Below are positions 1 through 8,615 of a stretch of 64,000 bases of DNA, piece after piece (the stretch's first letter is position 1; every line of letters starts with the position of its first letter). A program made the translations under genes and the position numbers. The notes under the pieces were generated by a model. It was given only the letters and a program-made list of their open reading frames with translations, was not told where the DNA came from and searched no databases. The stretch is from positions 186,001-250,000 of the forward strand of contig NZ_JACHEB010000010.1 of assembly GCF_014201335.1 (NCBI RefSeq). The letters run 5' to 3'. The DNA is from Tunturiibacter gelidiferens. GTDB lineage: Bacteria; Acidobacteriota; Terriglobia; Terriglobales; Acidobacteriaceae.

Positions 1-84
1 GCGTAAAACAGGCCTGCAAGCTGTGACTTGGATGAAAGTGTTTGCACTGTGCGGTCGCGCTTGAGCGGTTGCGATCTGGTCAGT

Positions 85-939
85 TTAGCCTACGAAATCT
101 ACGTTGGCGCGGTGAGGGATGATGCCGCGGTCGTAGCCCATCGCAAGCAGCTTGCGAATGGCGTCTTTGCCGTCTTCGCCGTAGTTGAGGGTGCGCTCGT
201 TGACGTACATGCCGACGAAACGGTTCGCGAGGGTGGGGTCCAAGTCGCGCGCGAACTGCATGGCGTAGGCCAGTGCCTCTTCGCGGTTGTCGAGCGCGTG
301 CTGGATGCTGTCGCGCAGGGCGTTGGTGGTGGTGAGGAGGGTTTCGGCACCGAGGGAGCGGCGGATGGCGTTGCCGCCGAGAGGGAGGGGAAGACCGGTC
401 TGTTCGCGCCACCACTGGCCGAGGTCGAGCAGCTTGATGAGGCCATCGTTGGCGTAGGTGAGTTGGCCTTCGTGGATGATGAGGCCGGCGTCGAATTCCC
501 CTGCAACGACAGACGGGATGATCTTGTCGAAGGGGACGGTGACGGTCTCGATCTCGGGAGCGAAGAGCTTGAGGGTGAGATAGGCGGTGGTGAGGGTGCC
601 GGGGACTGCGATGCGCGTCTTCTTGACTTCGTCGAGCGAGAGCTTGCGGGGGGCGACGATCATGGGGCCGTAGCCTTCGCCGACGCTGCCGCCGCAGGAC
701 ATGAGGGTGTAGTTGTCCTGCAGGTAGGGGTAGGCGTGGAAGGAGATGGCGGTGACGTCGTAGAAGGCCTCGTTGATGGCGCGATGATTGAGGGTCTCGA
801 TGTCGGTGAGGGTGTGGGTGAACTTGTAGCCGGGGACTCGGACCTTGTTGGTGGCGAGGCCGTAGAACATGAAGGCGTCGTCGGAGTCGGGGCTGTGGGC
901 GATGCTGATTTCCTGAATTGCGGTGCTTGCGGTGGTCAT
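85..939 (-). CDS. mqnD: 1,4-dihydroxy-6-naphthoate synthase (menaquinone futalosine pathway)
   Basis: A 284-residue soluble protein with the MqnD hallmark HSPDSDDAF at residues 15-23, followed by the periplasmic-binding-protein-like fold of the MqnA/MqnD family. The family converts cyclic dehypoxanthinylfutalosine to 1,4-dihydroxy-6-naphthoate in the cytoplasm, a late step in the futalosine route to menaquinone. The ATG follows an AAGGAAG ribosome-binding site. It lies 90 bp downstream of bioY on the same strand, so the two may be cotranscribed. No other mqn gene is visible, but the window starts 84 bp beyond the stop codon and those 84 bp show nothing I can assign. Family assignment is secure; the operon link is inferred. 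Confidence 0.93.
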   Translation of the reverse strand: MTTASTAIQEISIAHSPDSDDAFMFYGLATNKVRVPGYKFTHTLTDIETLNHRAINEAFYDVTAISFHAYPYLQDNYTLMSCGGSVGEGYGPMIVAPRKLSLDEVKKTRIAVPGTLTTAYLTLKLFAPEIETVTVPFDKIIPSVVAGEFDAGLIIHEGQLTYANDGLIKLLDLGQWWREQTGLPLPLGGNAIRRSLGAETLLTTTNALRDSIQHALDNREEALAYAMQFARDLDPTLANRFVGMYVNERTLNYGEDGKDAIRKLLAMGYDRGIIPHRANVDFVG

Positions 940-1029
940 GATGCTTCCTTCGGTTTCGTGATGCTTGTGTGATGCGCAGTGGGGAGTGGCTGCGCTAAGT
1001 TTGATTGCGTGCGGCTGGATGGGTCGCGT

Positions 1030-1626
1030 TTAGGACTGGCGCCAGCGTTTGATTGAGCTGAAGATGCCGGCGGCCGCAGTGATCTTGACGACTTCACCGG
1101 GAAGGAACGGGGCGATGGCCATGGTCCAGGTGGCGGCTGCGCTGGTGTGGAGGAGATGGGCGAGCCAGCCTGCTCCGAGGATGAAGATGGGTGCGCTGGC
1201 GAGGGTTGCGGCTGCGAGGCCGGCACGGAAGGGGGTGGTGATGCGCTGCATGGCGCGGACTGCCCAGCCAGCGGTTGCAGCAGCCAGAGGATAGGAGAAG
1301 AGATAGCCTGCGTTGGGGCCAAGAAGGTGAGCGATGCCACCGATGCTGTGAGGCGTGAAGACGGGGAGGCCCATCGCGCCTTCGGCTAGATAGAGAACCA
1401 TCGCGGAGAAGCCGGCGACGGGACCGAGCAGCATGCCGATGAGGATGACGGCGAAGTTCTGCAGGGTGAGGGGTACGGGCGTGAAGGGAAGCGGGAGAGA
1501 GATGTGAGCGCAGATGGCCACGAAGGCGCTGGCCGCGACGGTGAGGAGGACTTTGCCGGAGAGAGATTCCTGAAGCGATCCGGTGCGGTGGGTGAGACCG
1601 AGTTGAGAGGAGGTGGCGGATTGCAT
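1030..1626 (-). CDS. bioY: Biotin transporter substrate-binding component BioY
   Basis: A 198-residue, strongly hydrophobic protein with about six membrane segments. The central region (LPFTPVPLTLQNF, then a segment ending GPVAGFSAMVLYL, then GPNAGYLFSYPLA) is the BioY signature. BioY is the S-component that captures biotin in the cytoplasmic membrane and works alone or with an ECF module (BioM/BioN or shared EcfAAT). No ECF ATPase or T-component is encoded nearby, so it is either a solitary BioY or uses a shared module elsewhere. The 273 bp between it and the divergent ftsB-like gene hold both promoters; I see no clear BirA or BioR operator palindrome there. Confidence 0.92.
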   Translation of the reverse strand: MQSATSSQLGLTHRTGSLQESLSGKVLLTVAASAFVAICAHISLPLPFTPVPLTLQNFAVILIGMLLGPVAGFSAMVLYLAEGAMGLPVFTPHSIGGIAHLLGPNAGYLFSYPLAAATAGWAVRAMQRITTPFRAGLAAATLASAPIFILGAGWLAHLLHTSAAATWTMAIAPFLPGEVVKITAAAGIFSSIKRWRQS

Positions 1627-1899
1627 GCGGGAGATCCTTTCGCGCTGTTGTTGCTTAGTGATTTTGTGCTGCGGTGGAGGTGTTGAGGTTGGGTGTCAGA
1701 TTGTACGTTCCACACAAGAAGGATAACAAGGCGGCTGGGTTCGTGCAGGCTATTCGGTCATCAGCGTGGATACGAAAGGTGTGGAGATCAAATTTTTACA
1801 GACCTTGTACCCGAAGGCGGTATGAAGTAGGTACGTGCGTGTGGGAATTGGGGATTTCCACTTGACGGTAGGAAGAGTGAAGTCTGTACTGAAATTGGG

Positions 1900-2289
1900 A
1901 TGACTCGTTTGAATACAACTGGCGCGGTGTCGAAGCGGTCGAGTACGATCGTGCGCCTGTATGAATGTGGCCGGCTGGGGTGGCGGAAGGTCGCTACTGG
2001 CGCGGCAGCGGTGCTTGCGGTGGCGATGGGGTATCACGTCATCTTTGGGCAGAACGGGTTGACTGTGTATCAACAGAAGCGGAACGATGCACAGAGCCTG
2101 GATGGTCAGTTGCACAGTCTGCAGCGTGAGAATGATCTGTTAAAGGGGCATGTGGAGCGGTTGCAGAACGATCCGAATGCGATTGAGCATCAGGCGCGCG
2201 AGGAACTGCACTACACGCGGCCCGGCGAAGTGATCGTGTATATGCCGGCACCGGCTGGATCGAGTTCTGCGGGTACGGCGAAGCAGTAA
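1900..2289 (+). CDS. FtsB/DivIC-like septum formation protein
   Basis: A 129-residue bitopic protein: a basic cytoplasmic N-terminus of about 35 residues, one membrane segment (about residues 37-50), then a coiled coil (about 58-95) ending in the family's short motif (AREELHYTRPGEVIVY). This layout and length match FtsB/DivIC, which links early and late divisome proteins on the periplasmic side. The ATG has no convincing Shine-Dalgarno sequence; a weak TTGACG/TGTACT pair at 1862-1890 would place transcription start almost at the ATG, so the leader could be very short. No enolase or ispD neighbour, unlike the proteobacterial arrangement. Confidence 0.8.
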   Translation: MTRLNTTGAVSKRSSTIVRLYECGRLGWRKVATGAAAVLAVAMGYHVIFGQNGLTVYQQKRNDAQSLDGQLHSLQRENDLLKGHVERLQNDPNAIEHQAREELHYTRPGEVIVYMPAPAGSSSAGTAKQ

Positions 2290-2414
2290 CTGCGTCTGGC
2301 TGGCTGTACCATCTCCTATTTCAATTGTGATTCGATAAATCTGGCGGGTTGCTCGTCATTGGGTTTGTCGAGGCTGTTGGTTGGCGAGTCGCGATACTCG
2401 TACGGATGGCTACG

Positions 2415-2449
2415 CGAGGGTTCCGTACTGAATCGTTTTGGAACCCTCG
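2415..2449. repeat. Inverted repeat between convergent genes
   Basis: CGAGGGTTCC and GGAACCCTCG form a perfect 10-bp stem around a 15-nt loop, 13 bp before the stop codon of the ADOP permease and about 125 bp after the ftsB-like gene. A smaller stem (CGAGT/ACTCG) lies at 2385-2400. No long T-run follows on either strand, so this is not a textbook intrinsic terminator. It may be a bidirectional transcription barrier or an extragenic repeat. Confidence 0.5.
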
Positions 2450-2461
2450 GATTCTCCTTCG

Positions 2462-4957
2462 CTACTCGGACCGTAGTGCCTGGGTGAGGTCGACAGAGGC
2501 TGCACGACGCGCCGGAAGCAGAGAGGCGGCCAGCGCAAGTAGCAGGAGCGAGAGTGTCGCAAGGGTAAGCACGATTGGGTCGAATGCGCTGACGCCGAAG
2601 AGGAAGGTTTTAATGAGCCGGGAGGCGGCGAAGGCTCCTACCAGACCTATTGCACAACCGATGAATGCGAGTTTGGCACCCGAGATAACGACCAGGCGAA
2701 CGATACCCGCGCGCTGAGATCCGAGAGCCATCCGAATTGCCATCTCCTGCACGCGCAGCGCGACCGAAAACGCGATGACGCTGTAGATGCCCAGGACTGC
2801 CAACAAGACAGCGATGAAGGCGAAGGAGGAGATCAGAGCGGTGTTAAAACGGCGTGGAGCTTCCGTGTCTGAGAGGGCGTGCTCCATACTCTGGACCTGG
2901 GTGAGTGGAAGCTGCGGATCGATAGAGTGCACGGTAGAGCGTAAGAGATTCTCCATCTGCTCGGGAGCCAGTGAGGTTCGCACTGCGATGTATCCGCCAT
3001 CGCCGCTGATGTCAGTCGGGGAGCCGAGCGAACCCGCCATCGCTTCCTCTTGTTCGACAGGCTTGTAGTACTGCTGTTTCAAGGGGAGATCGGGTGAGTT
3101 CTCTTTCACGTCCGCGACTTCGCCGACTACGGTTGCCCAAGGGGTTGTCATGCTCTCTGAGCCGATACGAAACCGCTTGCCGATGGGGCTTTGATTCGGC
3201 CAGGATTGCTGGGCGAGCATGTGGTTGACGATGACGACGGGTGGCTGGCTGGCGTTGTCATCCGGGGTAAAGAGTCTGCCCTGGAGGAGCGGGATCCCAA
3301 CCGCACGGAAGTAGTCGCCTTGAACTGAGATCGAGGTTCCGAGATCGAGCCCTCCCGCAGCTGGCGGCAGAACGTGGCCTTCCGCTACAAAAGCGCTGCT
3401 GGAGTTGTTGCCGCTTGCAGGGAGGAAAGTGGTGAGGCCGACACTTTTCACTCCGGGGAGAGCCTGCAGACGCGCTAAGAGCTGGTGACTGAACTCATTA
3501 ACGACCGTCTGGTTTCCATACTGTTGTCTGGGAAGACTGTAGCTGGCGACGAGTGTATGGTCTGGTTGAAAGCCGAGATCGACCTGGCGCATCTTTTCAA
3601 AGCTGCGAAGTAGAAGCCCAGATGCGGTCAAGAGGACCAGCGCTACGGCGATCTCAGAGACGACCAAGGCTGACCGCAATCTGGCGTGGCCTCCGCCTGA
3701 GGTGCCAGTTCGGCCGCCTTCTTTCAATGTGTCGTTGACGCTGGTGCGAATGGCGGCGAAGGCAGGGGCGAGACCGCAGAGGACGCCGGTTATGATCGCG
3801 AGGCCGAGAGCGAAGACAACGACTGGCCAGTCGAGGCCGATCTCACTGACCCGCGGCAGGGTTTCGGGTAACGCCTGAATTCCTACGCGCAAAGCTACGG
3901 CAGCGAGGATCAACCCCAAGACACCTCCAGATACGCTGAGGACGAGGCTTTCGAGGATAGCCTGCCAGAGCAGGGTGGAGGAACTGGCGCCCAGTGCCAG
4001 GCGGACGGCGATCTCGCGGCGTCGTCGGATGGAGCGTACCAGAAGAAGGCCGGCGAGGTTCGCGCACGCGATCAGAAGAACGACAGCAACAGCGAGAAAG
4101 AGAGTGCGAACGAGTGGTCGTGCTTCTGCGACCGTCTCTTCGTCGAGCTGCCTGACGATGGAGGTGATGCTGAATCCGGCCATGAAGGCGGGATAGTTCC
4201 GGACAGTCTCTTTGGCGACAACGTTTGCGTCCTCTATGGCCTGAGGGATGGTTACGCCCGGTTTAAGGCGGCCTACCATCTGAAAGTTCCACGATGCTGC
4301 ACCGATGCCAAGTTCCTCCGGTCGGAAGCTGATGGGCACCCAGAACTCACTGCGGTTAAGGTGGCCAGGAACAAGAGGGAATTCGAAGTTGCGGGGCATC
4401 ACGCCGATGATGAGGTAAGGCTTTCGGTCGAGCAGGACCTTGCGGCCGAGGACGTTGGGATCCCCCTGAAAACGGGTCTGCCAGGTGGCGTAGCTGAGGA
4501 CTATGACCTGCTGGTGCTGATCGTCCTCCTGCTGCGTAAAGAAGCGGCCCATGAGGGGCTGGACGGCGAGGGCGGGAAAGACACCGCCGCTCATGCGAGC
4601 AGCATTGACGTTGGCTGGGTCGCCAACGCCCGAGAATTCGTAGCTGGTGGTTTGGTAACCGCCCAAACTTGTGAAGCTGTGAGTATCACGGGTGTAGTTG
4701 CGGATGTCTGGCGCGGTGACACCGGCTTCATTGTTACCGCCGCCGGTGTCCAAGCCTTTCAGTATGTCGGCGAGGACGACGAGGCGGCTTGGGTCGGGGA
4801 AGGGCAGCGGACGCAGCAGAACGCCTTCTACGAGAGAGAAGATCGCGGTGGTGGCACCAATGGCCAAGGCCAGCATCAGGATGGCCGTCGCGGCGAATCC
4901 GGGGGACTTCGACAGGTGGCGGATAGCAATCTTCAGGTCACTAAACAGAGAGCGCAT
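2462..4957 (-). CDS. ADOP-type MacB/FtsX permease (acidobacterial duplicated orphan permease)
   Basis: An 831-residue membrane protein that starts with the ADOP N-terminus (IRHLSKSPGFAATAI), then a MacB-like periplasmic domain, an FtsX-type membrane block around residues 280-420 (AVRLALGASS), a second periplasmic domain, and a second FtsX block at the C-terminus (AIRMALGSQRAGIVRLV ... LLPARRAASVDLTQALRSE). The duplicated permease in one chain with no ATPase beside it defines the orphan-permease family that is expanded in acidobacteria. Substrate unknown; MacB relatives export or perform mechanotransmission across the envelope. It is transcribed away from the PPIase gene; the 345-bp spacer carries an inverted repeat. 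No PadR-type regulator is adjacent. Confidence 0.9.
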   Translation of the reverse strand: MRSLFSDLKIAIRHLSKSPGFAATAILMLALAIGATTAIFSLVEGVLLRPLPFPDPSRLVVLADILKGLDTGGGNNEAGVTAPDIRNYTRDTHSFTSLGGYQTTSYEFSGVGDPANVNAARMSGGVFPALAVQPLMGRFFTQQEDDQHQQVIVLSYATWQTRFQGDPNVLGRKVLLDRKPYLIIGVMPRNFEFPLVPGHLNRSEFWVPISFRPEELGIGAASWNFQMVGRLKPGVTIPQAIEDANVVAKETVRNYPAFMAGFSITSIVRQLDEETVAEARPLVRTLFLAVAVVLLIACANLAGLLLVRSIRRRREIAVRLALGASSSTLLWQAILESLVLSVSGGVLGLILAAVALRVGIQALPETLPRVSEIGLDWPVVVFALGLAIITGVLCGLAPAFAAIRTSVNDTLKEGGRTGTSGGGHARLRSALVVSEIAVALVLLTASGLLLRSFEKMRQVDLGFQPDHTLVASYSLPRQQYGNQTVVNEFSHQLLARLQALPGVKSVGLTTFLPASGNNSSSAFVAEGHVLPPAAGGLDLGTSISVQGDYFRAVGIPLLQGRLFTPDDNASQPPVVIVNHMLAQQSWPNQSPIGKRFRIGSESMTTPWATVVGEVADVKENSPDLPLKQQYYKPVEQEEAMAGSLGSPTDISGDGGYIAVRTSLAPEQMENLLRSTVHSIDPQLPLTQVQSMEHALSDTEAPRRFNTALISSFAFIAVLLAVLGIYSVIAFSVALRVQEMAIRMALGSQRAGIVRLVVISGAKLAFIGCAIGLVGAFAASRLIKTFLFGVSAFDPIVLTLATLSLLLLALAASLLPARRAASVDLTQALRSE

Positions 4958-5302
4958 GCGGATCCTCGTAAAGCTGTGCTTGAGACTAATAGAGCAATCG
5001 CGATGCCGGAACAGTTTTTGGGAAGCTCCTTTTTTGTCAGTTAGTTAGCGTGCTACTACGATGCTGTTGACGGTTGATGGTGTCCATATGCGAAGCGAAT
5101 CGTCCAAAGATGGACACTTGTGTTGCAGGGCGCGGGCGGAAGATGAATTCCAGAGGCTAGTGATTTATACTTGTCGCTTGCCCTGCAACCGGCGTGGCGT
5201 TGGTCGAGAGACCTCCCCGCAAGGTCACGCAAAATCCCGGGCACGCAGCCAATTCTCCTTGTGGAGAGCGGCTTTCGCGCGAAGTGAAGGTTCTAGTCAA
5301 GC
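4958..5302. other. Divergent intergenic region with 8-bp inverted repeat
   Basis: This 345-bp spacer separates the divergently transcribed ADOP permease and PPIase genes and contains no credible gene. A perfect inverted repeat, GTGTCCAT at 5080-5087 and ATGGACAC at 5110-5117, has a 22-bp spacer and could be an operator for a dimeric regulator. AAGTGAAGG at 5284-5292 is the only purine-rich stretch near the PPIase start codon. Nothing else is recognisable. Confidence 0.4.
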
Positions 5303-7279
5303 ATGATTCGTATTCTGCAGCAGGACAACCGCATTACGAAGATTATCTTCGCCGTCATTATTGGATTTGCCGTGATCACAATGGTGATTACGCTGGTGCC
5401 CGGCATCTTTGACAACGCGACGACCAACGATTCGTCTGTGTATGCGACGGTGAAGCAGCCTGGTTATTTTGGGCGCGTGTTTGGCGAAAGCACTCCGATC
5501 AAGACGGTTGAAGTGAATCAGCTGGCGAGCCGGCAGTTGCAGCAACAGCACTTTCCTGACGCGTTGCTGCCGTACTTTTTGCCGCGTGCGGGGCAGATTC
5601 TGGTGCAGCGGGCGATCCTAAAGCATGAGGCTGACAGGATGAACCTGCAGGTGAGCGATGAGGATCTGCGCCGCGAGCTGCAGACCGGACCGTTTGCGCA
5701 GTACCTGTTTCCGAATGGCCAGTACATCGGCGACGATGCCTATATCAACTTTGTCCAGAGCGCGTTCCAGACGACTCGTGGGGACTTCGAGTCGCAGGTG
5801 AAGAGCGACATGGAGCTGAACCGGTTGCAGGCGTTGATCACGGGCGGAGTTTCTGTCTCGGATAATGCGGTGCGCGAGGCTTATAAGGTCGATGGGACCA
5901 AGGTGAAGTTCGATTACGCGGTGATCTCAGCCGATGATGTACGCAAGACGATCAATCCGTCGGACTCGGAGCTGCAGGCGTTCTTCAAGACGAACGCGGC
6001 AAAGTATGCGAATGCCGTTCCTGAGACAAGGAAGATCGAGTATGTCTCGTTCGATGCGTCGAACCTGCCTGGCGGGAAGCCGCAGATCTCAGACGCCGAC
6101 GTACTGGCGTACTACAACGCGCATAAGGATCAGTACCAGGTGAAGGAGCAGTCGAAGGTTCGCCATATTCTGATCGCGGTGCCCGCGGGTTCTGATGCGA
6201 AGACTGACGCTGCTGCGAAGGCGAAGGCCGAGGACATCCTGAAGCAGATTAGGAGCGGCGGAAACTTTGCGGATCTGGCGAGCAAGAATTCGGACGATCC
6301 GGGCAGCAAGACGCAGGGCGGCGAACTTGGTTGGCTGGACCCTGGTAAGACGGTGCCGGAGTTCGACAAGGCGGCGTTTTCGCTGCCGGTTGGACAGACG
6401 TCGGATTTGATCAAAACGCAGTTTGGGTACCATATTTTGCAGGTTGAGGATAAGAAGACCGCGCATCTTCGTCCGCTGGAAGAGGTGAAGCCGGAGATCG
6501 TGCCGGTGCTCGAACAGCAGCGGGTAGGCGCGGCGGAGCAGACGTTTGCTTCTGCGCTGGCTGCAGATGCGAAGAAGAACGGTTTGGAGAAGGCGGCTGC
6601 ATCCAAGGGTTTGCATGCAGTTACGACCGACTTCGTTGCGAAGGATGGCGTGATTGCCGGGCTGGCTGATGGTTCGCCGCTGCTGACCCAGGCGTTCTCG
6701 GTGGTCAAGGGTGCGGATCCGGCGGCGGTTGCTACCGGCGATGGATTTGCCGTGTTCCAGGTGACTGATGTGAAGCCGGCACATGCTCCGGAGTTTGCGG
6801 ATTACAAGTCGCATATCCTCGAGGACTATCGTGAGCAGCAGGTCCCTCAGTTGCTCAGCGCGCAGTTGAACAAGTTGGACGAGCGGGCGAAGGTGCTGAA
6901 CGATCTGAAGAAGGCTGCGGCGGAGATGAACGTTACGCTGAAGACGAGCGACCTCGTGGGCAAGGATGGTCAGGTACCGGATCTTGGCGCCATGAGCGGT
7001 GCAGGTTCGGTGGCGTTTTCGCTTCCTAAGGGTGCTATCTCAGGACCGATCAATGCGGGACGGGTTGGAGTGGTTCTGAGCGTGATCGACAAGCAGGAGC
7101 CCACGGACGACGACACTGCGAAGAATTTCAACGCAACGAAGGACAAGCTGCTGAATGATCAGCGGGAGGAGATCTTCCGTGTGTACATCGGTGAGCTGAC
7201 GCAGAAGTATGAGAAGGGCGGCGCTGTGAGGTTCTCGAAGCAACAGCAGGCACAGCCGGGCTTGCCAGCAGGGAATTAG
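5303..7279 (+). CDS. PpiD/SurA-like peptidyl-prolyl cis-trans isomerase, membrane-anchored
   Basis: A 658-residue protein with one N-terminal membrane anchor (residues 13-33), a SurA/PpiD-type chaperone N-domain (about 60-200), and a parvulin (rotamase) domain at about 285-385, recognisable by VRHILIAV, the GGELGWLDPG turn and QFGYHILQVEDKK. A long C-terminal chaperone region follows. This is the PpiD architecture: a periplasmic chaperone anchored in the inner membrane that assists folding of exported and outer-membrane proteins. An intrinsic terminator lies 24 bp after the stop, so the gene is probably monocistronic. Confidence 0.88.
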   Translation: MIRILQQDNRITKIIFAVIIGFAVITMVITLVPGIFDNATTNDSSVYATVKQPGYFGRVFGESTPIKTVEVNQLASRQLQQQHFPDALLPYFLPRAGQILVQRAILKHEADRMNLQVSDEDLRRELQTGPFAQYLFPNGQYIGDDAYINFVQSAFQTTRGDFESQVKSDMELNRLQALITGGVSVSDNAVREAYKVDGTKVKFDYAVISADDVRKTINPSDSELQAFFKTNAAKYANAVPETRKIEYVSFDASNLPGGKPQISDADVLAYYNAHKDQYQVKEQSKVRHILIAVPAGSDAKTDAAAKAKAEDILKQIRSGGNFADLASKNSDDPGSKTQGGELGWLDPGKTVPEFDKAAFSLPVGQTSDLIKTQFGYHILQVEDKKTAHLRPLEEVKPEIVPVLEQQRVGAAEQTFASALAADAKKNGLEKAAASKGLHAVTTDFVAKDGVIAGLADGSPLLTQAFSVVKGADPAAVATGDGFAVFQVTDVKPAHAPEFADYKSHILEDYREQQVPQLLSAQLNKLDERAKVLNDLKKAAAEMNVTLKTSDLVGKDGQVPDLGAMSGAGSVAFSLPKGAISGPINAGRVGVVLSVIDKQEPTDDDTAKNFNATKDKLLNDQREEIFRVYIGELTQKYEKGGAVRFSKQQQAQPGLPAGN

Positions 7280-7302
7280 TTGCTCGCCTAACGTAGTTGA
7301 AG

Positions 7303-7336
7303 ATGCCCCAGGGGAAGAATCTCCTGGGGCATTTTT
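7303..7336 (+). terminator. Intrinsic terminator after the PPIase gene
   Basis: A 10-bp GC-rich stem, ATGCCCCAGG and CCTGGGGCAT, encloses a 10-nt loop and runs directly into TTTTTGTCTTTT. Classic rho-independent structure on the + strand, 24 bp after the stop codon. Confidence 0.92.
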
Positions 7337-7426
7337 GTCTTTTGCGCCGGTTTGGGCGTCGGCCGCGTGCGAAGCCCGATGCTACGCTGGTGGATCAACT
7401 CTCGATCTTTATGTAAGGACGATTCG

Positions 7427-8548
7427 ATGGAAACCAGCGGACAGAATCTCCAGGGTCACGATCGGACGTCGGACGTTATTGCTGGTGGTCACTTGTCGTT
7501 GATGTCGAGAGCTGCGGGGTGGATCGAACGAATCGATCCGGGGACGCACCGTCGTGTCAAGGGGCTTCGGCTGGTGACGTCTTATGGGATTGCGGCGTTG
7601 CTGGGGACGCTGCCGTCGATCACGCATGGCCTGCATGGCGGGGCGTCGCTGTGCGCTCTTGCGGGTGGATTTGCTCTGTGGGCGAGTGTGTCTGAGGCTC
7701 GAATCGTTCGGACAGAGTCGAGCCGCGATCTTGTCCTGCTGTGCGGAGCCGGAGTCATGGGCGCGGTGTTGATGATTTGGCTGGCTCCCTTTTTGGTGGG
7801 GCCGGGGAGACCGGGAGTGGAGCTTGCGCTTGCTGTCGGGGCTTTTTTTGTTGGCTATCTGAAGCGGTACGGCGTTCTTGGTGCCGGGATAGGGTCTCAA
7901 ATTTACCTTGGCCAACTTTTCGCCTTCGGATTTGGGCTGACGGCTCCAGACGTGAGGATGGTTGGGGTTGCAGGATTGATTGCTGCTCTTGGGGCAATTG
8001 TTCCGCGCCTGTTGAGTGGCCCGGCAGAACATCCAGCCGTCTTGCTGACGACCGTGCCGGGAGATTCACAGAACAGTGAGCTGCCGGCATTGTTTATGGG
8101 GTTGCAGGCCGCTGCGGCGGCGGTCGCGATCGTCGCTTTGAATGATGCCATAGGACTCACGGAGTCCGCGTGGGCGATTACAGCATCCACCTACGTCATT
8201 GCGAGTTCGAAGGCCGGCACGATCGAACGTGTTCGACGACGGATTGTGGGAACGATGATCGGAGTACCGCTTGGGCTTCTGTGTCTTCCGGTGGCAGACC
8301 GTGCGCCGCTGTTGGTTTGGGTGGCGGCCGGAATTGCCATGATTATCTATGCGATGGCGCTTCCAGAGCGGTATGACGTCGCGTGTGCCGCCTTCGCCTT
8401 TGCGCTGATCGTCACGATGGCTGCTACCGGAGATCACTCGTTCAGGCTGCTTGCATCGAGGGGCTGGGAGACAGTGATTGGAGGTGTAGTTGGTGCAGTT
8501 GCTGCGATGGTGATTGTGCCACGCTGGGGCTTTGGACGCGGCCGATAA
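7427..8548 (+). CDS. FUSC-family integral membrane protein
   Basis: A 374-residue polytopic protein. The ATG at 7427 is preferred because TAAGGA precedes it by 7 nt; an upstream in-frame start at 7352 would add 25 non-hydrophobic residues and sits just after the terminator. Two blocks of hydrophobic helices (about residues 40-190 and 220-370) separated by a short loop resemble the membrane halves of FUSC (fusaric acid resistance/YccS/AaeB) proteins, which export aromatic acids or act in envelope homeostasis. The large cytoplasmic domains of full-length members (about 650-750 residues) are absent. Substrate unknown. Confidence 0.68.
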   Translation: METSGQNLQGHDRTSDVIAGGHLSLMSRAAGWIERIDPGTHRRVKGLRLVTSYGIAALLGTLPSITHGLHGGASLCALAGGFALWASVSEARIVRTESSRDLVLLCGAGVMGAVLMIWLAPFLVGPGRPGVELALAVGAFFVGYLKRYGVLGAGIGSQIYLGQLFAFGFGLTAPDVRMVGVAGLIAALGAIVPRLLSGPAEHPAVLLTTVPGDSQNSELPALFMGLQAAAAAVAIVALNDAIGLTESAWAITASTYVIASSKAGTIERVRRRIVGTMIGVPLGLLCLPVADRAPLLVWVAAGIAMIIYAMALPERYDVACAAFAFALIVTMAATGDHSFRLLASRGWETVIGGVVGAVAAMVIVPRWGFGRGR

Positions 8549-8615
8549 TTTTGCGATTGTCTGCTGTTGTGTTGGGTTTCTGGCATCATAGGTTGGAGTT
8601 GCATGAGGGGGCTTG

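Noticed and set aside
28..972. 314-codon + strand open frame opposite mqnD
   Set aside because: Shadow of mqnD; Gly/Val/Glu-rich without recognisable domain.
1627..1899. BirA or BioR operator upstream of bioY
   Set aside because: No TTGTnAACC-type palindrome or TTATAGATA-like sequence seen.
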